A DNA stretch of 64,000 bases from Flectonema sp. DT1601 (Eukaryota; Euglenozoa; Diplonemea; Diplonemida; Diplonemidae), in NCBI GenBank assembly GCA_964019425.1, contig OZ025804.1:186001-250000 (forward strand), written 5' to 3'. This document shows positions 33,640 to 43,500 of this stretch, piece after piece (the first letter of the stretch is position 1; each line of letters starts with the position of its first letter). The notes under the pieces were generated by a model, which had not been told where the DNA came from, did no database searches, and worked only from the letters and a program-made list of their open reading frames with translations. The position numbers and the translations under genes are program-made.

Positions 33640-35112
33640 ATGGTGGCGAACCATGTTCGAGACGTCTTGGCCGAGCATAAAGCTGTTTTACAAACCTTTT
33701 TATCTGATGATACATACAGAAGCGCTATGATTATGATTTGGACTGCAAGCTACGGAGGAGCGCTGCACGCCCCAGTGACGCCATTCTACTACCTTGAGAT
33801 GGGAGCAGATGAAATGGATATTGGATTATTTGGAGTTATTGGTTCATGTGGAATGTTGATTGCACCCTTCTATGGTTGGCTTCTAGACAAACACGGCAGC
33901 TACCCAGTCATGATTTTCAACTGTCTTCTATGTGCAACCGGATGTCTTTTACGTGGTGTGGCACCTACTCTTAAAATGGTTTTATGCGGAGTGCTTCTTC
34001 TAGGACTCGGTGGTGGTAATCTATGGAACACTACTTTATCTCATATTGTAAGACATACGCCTGAGAATAGGCGTTCCGCTCATATATCAGCTTTTCTATT
34101 TCAAGTTGGTGTTTTGCGGCTGTTAGGAAAGAGTATGTATCCCATATGGGATACTTTACTACGAATCTGTGGGTTGAACAATCAGCTAATGCGTTTCAGG
34201 GTGCACATGGGTGTTTGTACAGTTTTTTGTTTTTACGGAATTTTTATACTTTATCGGTCGAGGGCAGCGCTGTCGAAAACCGATCTTTGCCCAACGGTAT
34301 ATGAAAAAACAAGTGACATCGGAGAGGACGAGGACGATGCAAACGCATGTGAAGACCCTGATGAGCGAAACAACAACCAACGAGAACCAGAGTCCAACAA
34401 GGTCGGTATTGTGATTACATCCGTTGGAATGGCCTGCCAAGCATTAGTCTCAATGGTGATGGGTACTCTGTGGCCGTTGTTTTTACACGATCAATACGAT
34501 TGGGGTGCTTTGGAATACTCATATGTATTGTTTATAAATTCTGTTTTCATGACCCTCGCCGTAGCCTGTGCTCCCAGACTTGAGGTCCATGTTGGTTTTA
34601 TTCCATCAGCCATAGCTTTGTGCTTTGTGTCGGGAATATGTGTTTCCATGGCTTTTGGTTCTCCGGTACTGTTTGGGAATGAGTGGATGGGAAGAGTAAT
34701 TCATATTTTGTTTTTCGTATTGGGAAGTTCCTTTATTGCATGTTTAGAGCCTATATGCAAAGTTATAGGATCGTTATTTGCCCTGCCAACATCACAAGCC
34801 CGCGCGATGTCCGCCCTTGCAATTTCTGGCGGTATCGGAGAAATGATAGGTAGTGCCTCTGGGACTTTTCTCTACAAGAAATATTCAAAGCACCCCAATG
34901 GAGGTGTGCTTCCTGCTATATTGTTAATAGTTGTTTTAACAATATCGGTGTTTTTATTTGCAACGCTGTCACTGCCTACGAAACAACCGAAATCCTCCAG
35001 TGAAGCGGTTGATGTGGGGAACCTGCCAACAGGATTTGATGCTCCTTCTGGTGGGATGTCTCAACTGCGACATCTTCCTTCTAAAAACAATATTAATGAG
35101 TTAGATTCCTAA
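33640..35112 (+). CDS. Major facilitator superfamily transporter, 490 aa
   Basis: A polytopic membrane protein of typical MFS length. The first half has GLFGVIGSCGMLIAPFYGWLLDKHG (given here as three parts: GLFGVIGSCG, MLIAPFYG, WLLDKHG), which matches the MFS motif A loop between segments 2 and 3, then GVLLLGLGGGNLWN in segment 4. A hydrophilic acidic loop (about residues 225-255, EDEDD) separates the two six-helix halves. The second half ends near residue 460 with a polar tail. Substrate is unknown; the nearest animal relatives by layout would be MFSD-type proteins, but I cannot assign one. The start ATG lies 18 nt after a CTCTTCCCCCCATTAG tract, a strong splice acceptor. A GTATGT...CAG pair inside the gene (34,133-34,199) is 67 nt and would break the frame, so I read the gene as uninterrupted. 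Confidence 0.85.
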   Translation: MVANHVRDVLAEHKAVLQTFLSDDTYRSAMIMIWTASYGGALHAPVTPFYYLEMGADEMDIGLFGVIGSCGMLIAPFYGWLLDKHGSYPVMIFNCLLCATGCLLRGVAPTLKMVLCGVLLLGLGGGNLWNTTLSHIVRHTPENRRSAHISAFLFQVGVLRLLGKSMYPIWDTLLRICGLNNQLMRFRVHMGVCTVFCFYGIFILYRSRAALSKTDLCPTVYEKTSDIGEDEDDANACEDPDERNNNQREPESNKVGIVITSVGMACQALVSMVMGTLWPLFLHDQYDWGALEYSYVLFINSVFMTLAVACAPRLEVHVGFIPSAIALCFVSGICVSMAFGSPVLFGNEWMGRVIHILFFVLGSSFIACLEPICKVIGSLFALPTSQARAMSALAISGGIGEMIGSASGTFLYKKYSKHPNGGVLPAILLIVVLTISVFLFATLSLPTKQPKSSSEAVDVGNLPTGFDAPSGGMSQLRHLPSKNNINELDS

Positions 35113-35588
35113 TATAACCACATTGTTGATTGTGAAGACTTAATGATTCTTTAGGGTACTTATAATGGTTAACATACTCATCCAACCTTCTTAAGCCTCT
35201 CAAATAATAATTTTCACAAATTTCCCACTTCTGAATGGATACTTCTAGGTGACTTTTGAGCAATTCTTGCTGTAAAGCACATCAAGAAGATATCCTATTG
35301 ATTGATGTGATTATTGTATTTTAATTCCCTTCAGCGTAAGATGTTATATAAACAGAGTTGAACATACTTGAGTGATAAGCTCCAGGGCGGTTTTTGTTGT
35401 TGTAATTTTATTTCTACAGTTTGGGAGGGAAGAGGAAGAAAAGTGAGTTTTAGAGATTTTTCAAAGTGGACCGACAGTCCTCTCGTTGGTGCAACAACCC
35501 CTCCCGAAGGTTGTCAGCAGCAGATGATTTTAGTTCTGATATTGATACCGTTATCGGTGTGACTGATCTCCCTCAAGACTTCTTAATT
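35113..35588. other. Spacer with possible acceptor
   Basis: Carries a TTTTATTTCTACAG acceptor-like tract ending at about 35,419. The open frame of the next gene extends left of its first ATG to a stop at 35,451, with coding-like sequence (SSDIDTVIGVTDLPQDF), so that gene may start earlier than its first ATG. Confidence 0.4.
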
Positions 35589-37470
35589 ATGAGAGAAACT
35601 GCCGAAGACATGCGGCAGAAGATGAAGGAAGCAGAGAGAAAGCACCGACTGACTCACATGAACCAAATTATTGAATCTGTGAATCAAAATCTGGAAAAAA
35701 TTGAAATTTCAAACATGGGAACCATCCAAAAACGAAGACGAAAGAAAGAAGACCTTTTCAGGGCATTGGGATTACTAGATGGTAGACATGTGAATACGAT
35801 TTCAGAAAGTATCCATTACATATTAATAAAAATATTACACACAGCTGGATGGTTTTCTATTCGAATACGAACCCTCTTCACATCTGTTCGGAAAGTCCAA
35901 CGATGTGTAAGACAGTGGCTAATAACTATTTCACAAAAGAAAGCATTGCTGCTTCACATTTGGTCAAGTACCGAGGCTCAAGACCAGTCTCTGTCTAATC
36001 GAAAACTTGGTAAGAAACGATTCACATCATCTCAGCAGTTCTCGTCTATAAATGATATCAGTGCGAACTACTTCAGAAAGTGGGTACCTAAAGAGCTTAA
36101 GCTTGACGTCATTCATGATTTATACAACGAAGCAAAACTACGTTGGAAGAAACGCTACGCTGACTGGCGCTTTGAAACTCGTCAACAGCGATGTAGTGTC
36201 CGCGAGCGGAAATTAATTCTAAAAAAAATGTATCGATGTGAAAATAACGTTCGATATTTGTGTGGACTTCCACCAAGCGTCCGCGACGATCGGGAAATGA
36301 TCGATACGCAGATCTCTCCTTCTCCAGGTTTGTTATTACTGTTTGAATCCGCGACTTATGTTTTAATAATACAAGTATTAAAAATAAACTAATAATGCAA
36401 CAGGCTTTTTCTGGCTGGAAGAACTCGTAACTGAATACTCTGTTGATCATCTTACATACATGGCTTACCTCAAAGATCGTGAACGTTCTATAGCAGTGCT
36501 TGTTCCTGGCTTGTCGGCTACAGAGCGGGGTGCACTTTTAAAGAAGAAGCATCTCGACGCGGAGGATTTACTTCCGATGGAACAGACCCGCCCAGTGATA
36601 TTATCTGAGTTGTTAAGGAACGGACATCGAAGTATTGTTTTTGTATTGTCAGGAGGATTTCATCATCCATTGTTAGCCGGTCAAAAGGAAGGGATAGATC
36701 CTGTCAACATATTGAGAAGAACTCCAAAACAACGGAGAGCAGAGGCTCAGAGAAAATCTGTTGATCTCACCGCCCGCACTGCCATACTGATGAACGCTCC
36801 CATCCAACAGGCTGTTGAAATTGCTGATCATCAAGCAACTCAAACTTTTATATCGAATACGTTTAATCATGAAAAGTCAAGACTGGGATCTCTTCACGCC
36901 AAAACTGTCGCTCGTAAGATGTCGATTCTTAATACAGGATTCACAGCTGGGTATTGGGAAACCTTTGCCAGGCAAGGCGATCGCCTTCCGATTGTCAAAA
37001 GCAAAGAAAAACAACGATGGGCAAGATTTCCCGTTCAAAAACGACGTCCTGACCCAGTCTCATATTTTAAGGGAAGATGTACTTTTGACAACTGCGACTG
37101 TCAAATGTTTAAAATTATTGGAAGGGAAGCCACTCAGCGAGGGGGAACTCTAATATGCGCTTCTTGCAATCACTGGAATCGATACCATGGATTATCTGAG
37201 TCTTCTTTATTACTTTGGAGAGCTGATGCTACCTTTGGACCCGTTTCTTATGAAGCAAAAAACCGAGATTCCTGTCCAGCTGGTGTAGTTGCTCCTGTTG
37301 AAGGTGTGAATTCCACCCAAGGGGTAATCACTTCCTCTTCTTCTCCATTCGTAGATGTAGCCCTTGCAGCTAACTCACGGATGCAGGAATCTGACTTACC
37401 ACAGAAATACGATCTCACATTATTTAGGAAATCTTCTTTTTACAAAAAACACGTTCTAAGATCGACATAA
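35589..37470 (+). CDS. Two-exon unrecognised protein with a Cys/His module, about 601 aa
   Basis: Exon 1 is 35,589-36,327 and exon 2 is 36,404-37,470; the join keeps the frame (ISPSP-GFFWLEEL). Exon 1 is basic and helical with two long charged stretches (residues about 1-60 and 190-240). Exon 2 has a cysteine/histidine cluster, C-x4-C-x-C ... C-x2-C-x-H-x4-H (about residues 460-500, around CTFDNCDCQMF and ICASCNHWNRYH), which recalls the zinc-binding module of FAM221-type proteins. That likeness is weak and I give no function. The 5' end is uncertain: the first in-frame ATG is used, but the frame stays open for 41 more codons upstream and no ATG is found there. A non-ATG start, a missed short exon, or a true start at 35,589 are all possible. 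Confidence 0.65.
36328..36403 (+). other. Cis intron, 76 nt
   Basis: GTTTGT at the 5' end; ACTAATAATGCAACAG at the 3' end. Phase 1. Removing it joins two long open frames. Confidence 0.85.
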
Positions 37471-37758
37471 TCAGATACTTGTATTTACACAGATGATGTG
37501 CTGACGTGTTTTATATTTTTTTTTGACACTTTTTGTTATTAATTCCTCTTATTGTTTCTTTTAAATTCGTTTTTAATTCCGCAGTCGGCACTGCCAGCTG
37601 TTATTTTGGCAGGATGTATCACAAAGTCAAATCGAAAATTTATGATTTTTTTTTTTTTTTTTTTTTTTCACCCAGCCAAGAAAATATTTGATATTACTTT
37701 TGTATTGGTACCTAAAGTTGTTACTATTTCTTTATCCCCCTCAGCGGTTAATATTATT
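37471..37758. other. Intergenic spacer
   Basis: A T-run of about 23 (37,645-37,668) and a CTTTATCCCCCTCAG acceptor ending at 37,744, 14 nt before the ATG of the next gene. Confidence 0.6.
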
Positions 37759-39153
37759 ATGTATTTTCCTAAAAGAAATGTATCATTGTGTGTGTTAATA
37801 CTTTTACTACCTGTGAACTGTTCTGACGTCGGATGTGGGGAACCAGCGTATGAGGTTACTGACTGCACAAATATCCACTGTCCAAGATGGATTATGGGAC
37901 ACTGTGTGAGAGGATTACCTGAAGGATCAGAATGTTTGTTAGATCATGATTGCCAGCAAGCAGATTGCTTAGACAGACTTACAAAGGACAGTTGTGCAGG
38001 AGAGAAATGTGAATGTGGACCAACTCAATTAGATCACATCAGTTCCAAGAGTGCGGTCATAAGTGCACTCGGGGCTGCTGCTTGTTTCGGATGTATGTTC
38101 GTTCCTCTTCACAATCACGTTGACCCGACGAATATTGATGTTGTTACTCAATTTCTTCTCGCCTCAGGAGTGTGGATTGTCGGTGTTGGTTTTTCATTAG
38201 CACGTCCTGGCACAGTCATGCATCCCTTTGCTGTGATTGGTGGTCTTAGTTATGCAGTCGCAAACATGCTTACACCATTAGTTGTTGCTTTAATTGGGGC
38301 ACCTGTTTCGATGTCTATATGGGCTCTCTCTTCAATGTTCACGGGGTGGACAATTTCATATTTTGGGTTGTTTGGTCTCCCTGAATCAAGGCATGATATA
38401 AACATGTCCCTAAGCATTGCTGGACTCTCTCTGGGAGCAGTTGCTATTCTTTGCTTTCAGAGGATTAGAGTTCGGAATAAAGAAAACGTACCTCTTGAAA
38501 ATACTGGAACGAGTACAACTGAAAACCAAGCAATGTACACTGCTGCACAAGGTGGAGAAGAAGATTTCGAAGAAGACGAGAGCGGGTGTGAGGAAGACGA
38601 TTTACCGCATCCTGACTCCCCAACAATTTCTAGAAGTTGGGTTCAGAAGTTAGGCCCCCTTGAGCGTCGTTTGGTTGGTTACTTCCTATCAGTTGCAGCC
38701 GGAGTAGCATACGGTGCTCACATGGCACCTGTAGTTTACATGGCTCATAACTGGGATTCATTAAGTAGAGGTAATGCTGTACCATTTAGTCCTTATGGAT
38801 TAGATTATGTGTTTTCACAAACTTGTGGACTTCTTCTTGGAGCGACATCCCATGCTCTGTTAGCTATCTTAGGTGGTTGGGGTGCTGCGCAATTAAATTC
38901 ATCCGCCTTGCTTCCGTCCCTCTGCTCTGGTGCCATTTGGGGCATTGGTCATGCTCTAGCTATTTACGCTGCGACAACATTTAATCTTGCTGTATCTCAT
39001 CCGATTATTGTTATTGTGACGCCTGTCATTTCATCATTTTGGTCCTCTGCAATCTACCGAAATATTACACCAAAGCACTTCCAAAATCTGTCATTCGCGC
39101 TTGCGTTATCAGTGGCGTCGGCTGCGTGCACTGTAGGGTCGATTGCCGACTGA
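37759..39153 (+). CDS. TMEM144-like multispanning protein with Cys-rich N-terminal domain, 464 aa
   Basis: ATG 37,759 is chosen because it follows an acceptor (CCCCCTCAG) by 14 nt and starts a good signal peptide (VSLCVLILLLPVNCS). The mature N-terminus (about residues 24-88) has some 14 cysteines in a compact ectodomain (GCGEP, CTNIHCP, CLLDHDCQQADC, CAGEKCECGP). From about residue 95 come roughly ten hydrophobic helices in two halves, parted by an acidic loop (about 264-290). Conserved pieces such as ACFGCMFVPL, GVWIVGVGFSLARP, AGVAYGAHMAPVVYM and WGIGHALAIYA match TMEM144/DUF1632 proteins, which are drug/metabolite-type carriers of unknown substrate, proposed for carbohydrate. The Cys-rich domain is not a usual part of that family. 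Confidence 0.8.
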   Translation: MYFPKRNVSLCVLILLLPVNCSDVGCGEPAYEVTDCTNIHCPRWIMGHCVRGLPEGSECLLDHDCQQADCLDRLTKDSCAGEKCECGPTQLDHISSKSAVISALGAAACFGCMFVPLHNHVDPTNIDVVTQFLLASGVWIVGVGFSLARPGTVMHPFAVIGGLSYAVANMLTPLVVALIGAPVSMSIWALSSMFTGWTISYFGLFGLPESRHDINMSLSIAGLSLGAVAILCFQRIRVRNKENVPLENTGTSTTENQAMYTAAQGGEEDFEEDESGCEEDDLPHPDSPTISRSWVQKLGPLERRLVGYFLSVAAGVAYGAHMAPVVYMAHNWDSLSRGNAVPFSPYGLDYVFSQTCGLLLGATSHALLAILGGWGAAQLNSSALLPSLCSGAIWGIGHALAIYAATTFNLAVSHPIIVIVTPVISSFWSSAIYRNITPKHFQNLSFALALSVASAACTVGSIAD

Positions 39154-41076
39154 GATATGTATCGCAGCAGTTGTTATCAGATTTTTAATTAAATTATGGT
39201 GGCAGCTTTATGTGGAAAAAAAAAAAAAAAAAAAAAATTATTTGTTTCGAAAGCAATCCATGATCCTTGCTCCCAATTATTGCGCGTTTTTTCTTTTTCT
39301 TTTTTTTTGCTTCTTACTCATTTTTGTTGTACTTCATCGTACCTGCGGGAGGGTTATTGTTCCTCTCGCTTTCAGTTTTGAAGACTTCGTCGTCATGCGA
39401 AACTCGTGGTTTGTACGGTTTAGAAAAAACGAAAAGAAAAACAAACAAAGTGAAAAAAAAAAAATTTAAAAAGTTCATATTTTGTATTCAAATTAAATAA
39501 GTTGTGTTTTGGTCGCGTGCTCATCCAAGTTTCTTCTTCTCCTTTTCAGTTTGGAGAAATTCTTTTTTTTTTTTTTTTTGATTAACAAAATAATCGACTT
39601 TGTTGTCGGTAGAATGTAAGAATTGTTTTCTACTTCCTGATGTCTGTTTTAAATTAAAACGTAGTTTTTTACTGCCTGAAGTTGGCTTTCATCCATCGAA
39701 GGTAAGGTATCATATTATTATAGAATCGTTGTTTTGTGTATTTCTTTGTTTTACTTTTACTTTTACTTTTACTTTTACTTAACTATTATTATTCACTTCA
39801 TGAGTCTTTACTTAAACGTTCGTGTTATTCATTTTATTTATTTACTTTTTTTTTCGGTTTGTTAAGCTAGGGGGGGGTAAAGGTAGAAAGCTGAAGTTTG
39901 TCGTCTTTTTTAATTTTTTTCTAATAAATTAAATTACCTCTCTTCAGCTGAAGCTAATTCAGCAATCCAAACCAAGTCTTCGGAAACTGTTAAGGATTGG
40001 GTCCTCTGTTGTTGTGACGTTAGATCACGTGACTGGTTTCGATTTAGCGCACTTATCTTGTGATAAACTCATTTTACGAATTTTCTGCATTTGATTTTTT
40101 TTTTTTTTTTTGATTGACTGTACAAGATTAAGGCTCCTGAAACTACGTATTCCACAAGTGGTTTTTTGGGAACAGCAGAGTAATTTATTTGATGTTTTTC
40201 ACGTGTCTTATTTTCTCGAATTTATTTTTTTAATAATCTCATACACTAACTTACAATGTAGGGAAGGGAACTCCTGAAGTTATGAAGTGCTCTGTTAGGA
40301 CTCGGTTGGTGGGTTTTTTGTTAAAAGTCACACAGCCGCTCCGTTGGTTCATTTTCATATCAACTTTTTCTTATAAAAAAAAAAAGTTTTTTTTTATCGT
40401 AGGATACTTCGTATCCTACGATAAAAACGCTTGAATTGGAGTTTTATCATTTTTTTGGTATCTCTTAACAACAATCTGCACTGCAGGTTTTTTGTTTTAC
40501 TGCGAAGGGAAAGCAATGAATTGCTTCGTGAGCTTCTTACTGTTAGTTGTTTCTACTGTTTTGGGCTCTTTTTGTTGCCTTCCGTGAAATAACTGACGTA
40601 GACAATTTTCCTATCTTTTTTTTTTTTTTTTTTTTTTTTTTTGCAAGAGAATATTTCCACGTTTCCCTCCAACCCCTTAGTCCGTCAGTTTTGGTTTTTT
40701 TGTTTTGTTTTGTTAAACAACAGAGAAGTACTTTATCTCAGGTGTGTAAGCAGGTCTTTGTTTACGCACTCTGGTGATAAGGTCCTTCTATTCTTGTTGC
40801 AAACGTGTCTTTTGTGCACATCGATATCAGTGGTGTTTTTTTTTTTTTTTTGTACTCACCCATCGATATGACTACTGAATTACTATTCTATTCTTTCTTT
40901 ACAGCATCTTAATATAACAGGCAAGGTTGAAACATTGTGGTTGTAGTTGACCTTCTACCTGATATAAGAAGGCTTATTGAAGATCTATTCAGTGACTTTT
41001 GTAATCTTTAATTCTTTTTATAAGGGAAAGAAATAAATTAATAACATAAAAAAAAATAAATAAAAAATAAAATAAA
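39154..41076. other. Long intergenic spacer (1.9 kb) with a perfect hairpin
   Basis: Holds A- and T-runs, a (CTTTTA)5 microsatellite at about 39,749-39,780, a perfect 17-bp hairpin at 40,391-40,427 and a CTTTCTTTACAG acceptor-like tract near 40,904. No coding sequence is supported. Confidence 0.55.
40391..40427. other. Perfect 17-bp hairpin with 3-nt loop
   Basis: Arms TTTTTATCGTAGGATAC and GTATCCTACGATAAAAA around TTC. It lies mid-spacer, away from both flanking genes, and is preceded by an A11-G-T10 run that could pair too. It may be an RNA processing or terminator-like element; its function is unknown. Confidence 0.9.
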
Positions 41077-42321
41077 ATGGATAGATTACTGAAAGCTATC
41101 GGAGTGTTGGGTGAATTTAATGAACTGGTGGTGGCCGCTACTATCCCGGCAGAGGATGGTGGGCTGGATGTGAATTGGGAGAAAGTTCTTGAGATTTGTG
41201 ATTTAATGAATCTAACAATTCAAAATGGAAGAGAACTTTTAAAAACAATAAGAAAACGGCTCACCAACACCGACAAGAATATCTGTTATCTAACACTCGT
41301 CGTAGTGGAAACAATGATTAAGAATGGAGGCAGATCATTTCATATGCTGCTGTCAAGTACTCCCGATCTACTAAAAGAGATTTCAATCATAGCAGCCTCT
41401 TCGGAAGATCACATTTCTGTAGAACATGCGAGAAAGTTGGTGTTGGCACTTTCATTATTCTCACACGGTAGGAGGGAGCTGAAGGGATTTACAGCGATGG
41501 CAACACACACTGAACTAGCAGAATATCGTAAAACAACAATAACAGAGGATTGGAGAACTGTAACCGGTCCTGGAACTGCTGGAATCAAATCAGATCCAAA
41601 AAGTTATCAGGAGATCTCACCCAGAGCACCACCAGAAACACACGTTGTCAGAACATCTGAACCTCGAGAAGTTCCACCAGAAGGTCTTCACGCTCGTGTT
41701 GATCCCGTCGTCATCTCACCTCGCAGAGACCTACCTGATGAGATTAGAAAGATCTGGACTGATGTAAATCTTTTAAAAGCAAAGCTCCTCGACATTAACA
41801 GGGGACGTGAGTGCACTGAAACAGCCTTTGAAAGTTTAACATCACTAGCAGACGATATTCGTAATGGTAGATGTAAAGTAACTGAAGCAGCTAGTCACAG
41901 TACTAATACTTCTCAATTAACTTATTTATTAGAATTGAGTGACACTTTGAATGCTACTTTAGGTGAGTTTGATAGATTTGTTACCATCTACCAAACAGGT
42001 GAATCAAATAATAAAAACTCTGAAGACAGTGACGAGACTGAAGACTTCTTAGATGCGACTCCGAGAGAAGACTCAACACCGAGTGCTGCTCCTCAAACCG
42101 CATCCGATTCGAATATACGTTTGGACTTAGAGCAGGTGTTGAACCGTCCAACTCCACATGCCAGTACTCCTCCATCTCTTGGTGATTTCACTCATGTGAA
42201 AGAGACAAAACCAAATAACAACTCAGCAGCTATCCCTCTTTCTGATTCAGAATCTGAAGAGATAGAAACGTTTCAACCAGTGACTATGATGGAACCAATT
42301 GGTGTTGGAGGTATTAATTAA
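41077..42321 (+). CDS. VHS-GAT adaptor protein, TOM1/GGA-like, 414 aa
   Basis: Adaptors with VHS and GAT domains sort ubiquitinated or clathrin-coated cargo between Golgi and endosomes. Residues about 1-150 form a VHS domain: DWNxxL-like VNWEKVLEICDLMN, then the NTDKNICYLTLVVVETMIKNGG helix pair (the ALTLLETCVKNCG position of TOM1 and Hrs). Residues about 224-306 form a GAT three-helix bundle (VNLLKAKLLDINRG, ESLTSLADDIRNG, LLELSDTLNATLGEFDRF). The C-terminal 100 residues are acidic, Ser-rich and disordered, suited to binding clathrin or adaptors. No gamma-ear follows, so TOM1-like is a closer match than GGA. The ATG is preceded by an A-rich leader of about 50 nt with no in-frame stop problem. 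Confidence 0.8.
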   Translation: MDRLLKAIGVLGEFNELVVAATIPAEDGGLDVNWEKVLEICDLMNLTIQNGRELLKTIRKRLTNTDKNICYLTLVVVETMIKNGGRSFHMLLSSTPDLLKEISIIAASSEDHISVEHARKLVLALSLFSHGRRELKGFTAMATHTELAEYRKTTITEDWRTVTGPGTAGIKSDPKSYQEISPRAPPETHVVRTSEPREVPPEGLHARVDPVVISPRRDLPDEIRKIWTDVNLLKAKLLDINRGRECTETAFESLTSLADDIRNGRCKVTEAASHSTNTSQLTYLLELSDTLNATLGEFDRFVTIYQTGESNNKNSEDSDETEDFLDATPREDSTPSAAPQTASDSNIRLDLEQVLNRPTPHASTPPSLGDFTHVKETKPNNNSAAIPLSDSESEEIETFQPVTMMEPIGVGGIN

Positions 42322-43148
42322 AGTAATAAAACTATTGTTTTGTTTATGGCTATTTTGATTACAGTAGCTCATGGCACACACAGACCTGCGTGTTATCCAT
42401 CGTCGCTATTAATTGTACGTTCGTTTACAATATTTTCTTTGTAGGAGGAGGTTGTGGTGTCTTATTCACACTTCCTTTCTTGGTTCTCTTCGACATCCGT
42501 TTTGTTCTGATTGTAAAAGTGATATCGTTGTTTGTAGTCTTGAGAGTTAAATCTCTCTTGTGTGATCAATTCATATCCTCAGCTGTTTACCATTCGGTCG
42601 GGTTATGTTCTAAATGTGTGGATTTGTGTCTTTTTTTTTTCTTCTTTTCTTTTTTAGAACAACCGTGCAACAATGTTTTTCAAAAGTTCTTCTCTTCCCC
42701 CCACCCCGAGTGGTGTTACTGTTATTGTTGCTGAGTAGTTATCTATAAAGAGAAACAATGTCGTAACAGAAATATATAAAGTGAAAAAAAGTAGAAAGTT
42801 ATGATCCTTAACACAAGGCTCTCTACTTCTATTAGTAATCAGTTTTTGTTTCGTACAATCGGCATTCGTGATTCCCTCCCTTTCTTTTAATGAAGTACTG
42901 TTGTGACTGTTAGAAGGGGATAAGCTCAATTCAAATTCCAATTATTTTCTTACTAACCTTTTGAGACCTCTTTCTGAGTGCGGTCTATGATATTCCAACT
43001 GCTGTGAATAATTTCTTTTTTTGTACCGACGTTGTCGGTGAAGAAACTATTCAGATTGAAAGCCGATATTTCTTGTGGTCATGGTTTTGTTTTCCCGTGT
43101 GCGACAGGATTTTATCTGCGTTCAACGAAATATAAGGCTAATCTGAAT

Positions 43149-43184
<36 letters not shown>

Positions 43185-43500
43185 ATTAATGTCGTATCGT
43201 TAGGCGATGCCGATCGATTTTACCCGCGTGATTCCCTTATTGTTGACAACAGTGTTGATGTGTGTTTTTTATTTTATTTTATTTTGTTTTGTTAAAAAAT
43301 GTTTTCTTTTTTTGGAACAATACTAAGCTGGAAAAATAACCAACCAACTACACTAACAGTTTACCATATACAACAGGTATACATAAACAAGATGAGTGAC
43401 CTTAACTGATGTGTGAGTAGTCTTATTAAATTGTATTTGTCTTAAGAAATTTTATTGACAGAGAGGAAAAAAAAAAAAAAAAAAAAATTAAAAAAAAACA
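42322..43500. other. Intergenic spacer with MITE-like element
   Basis: Contains a 104-bp element with terminal inverted repeats at 43,047-43,150, a T-run of about 33 directly after it, and a TTTTATTGACAG acceptor ending at 43,461. No coding sequence supported. Confidence 0.55.
43047..43150. repeat. 104-bp element with 11-bp terminal inverted repeats
   Basis: Ends are CTATTCAGATT and AATCTGAATAG, a perfect inverted pair; just inside are GCC and GGC. A diverged copy lies at about 45,570-45,676 (shared TGCGTTCAACGAAAT and GGCTAATCTGAATGG), and a left-end piece (ACTATTCAGATTAAGAGCCG) at about 57,181. All three are in intergenic DNA of the plus cluster. A MITE-like transposon or a shared UTR element are both possible. 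Confidence 0.7.

Noticed and set aside
34133-34199. A GTATGT...TTTCAG pair inside the MFS gene, as an intron
   Set aside because: It is 67 nt, so removal would break a frame that is otherwise open and membrane-like across the site, and the 3' end lacks the ACAACAG form.
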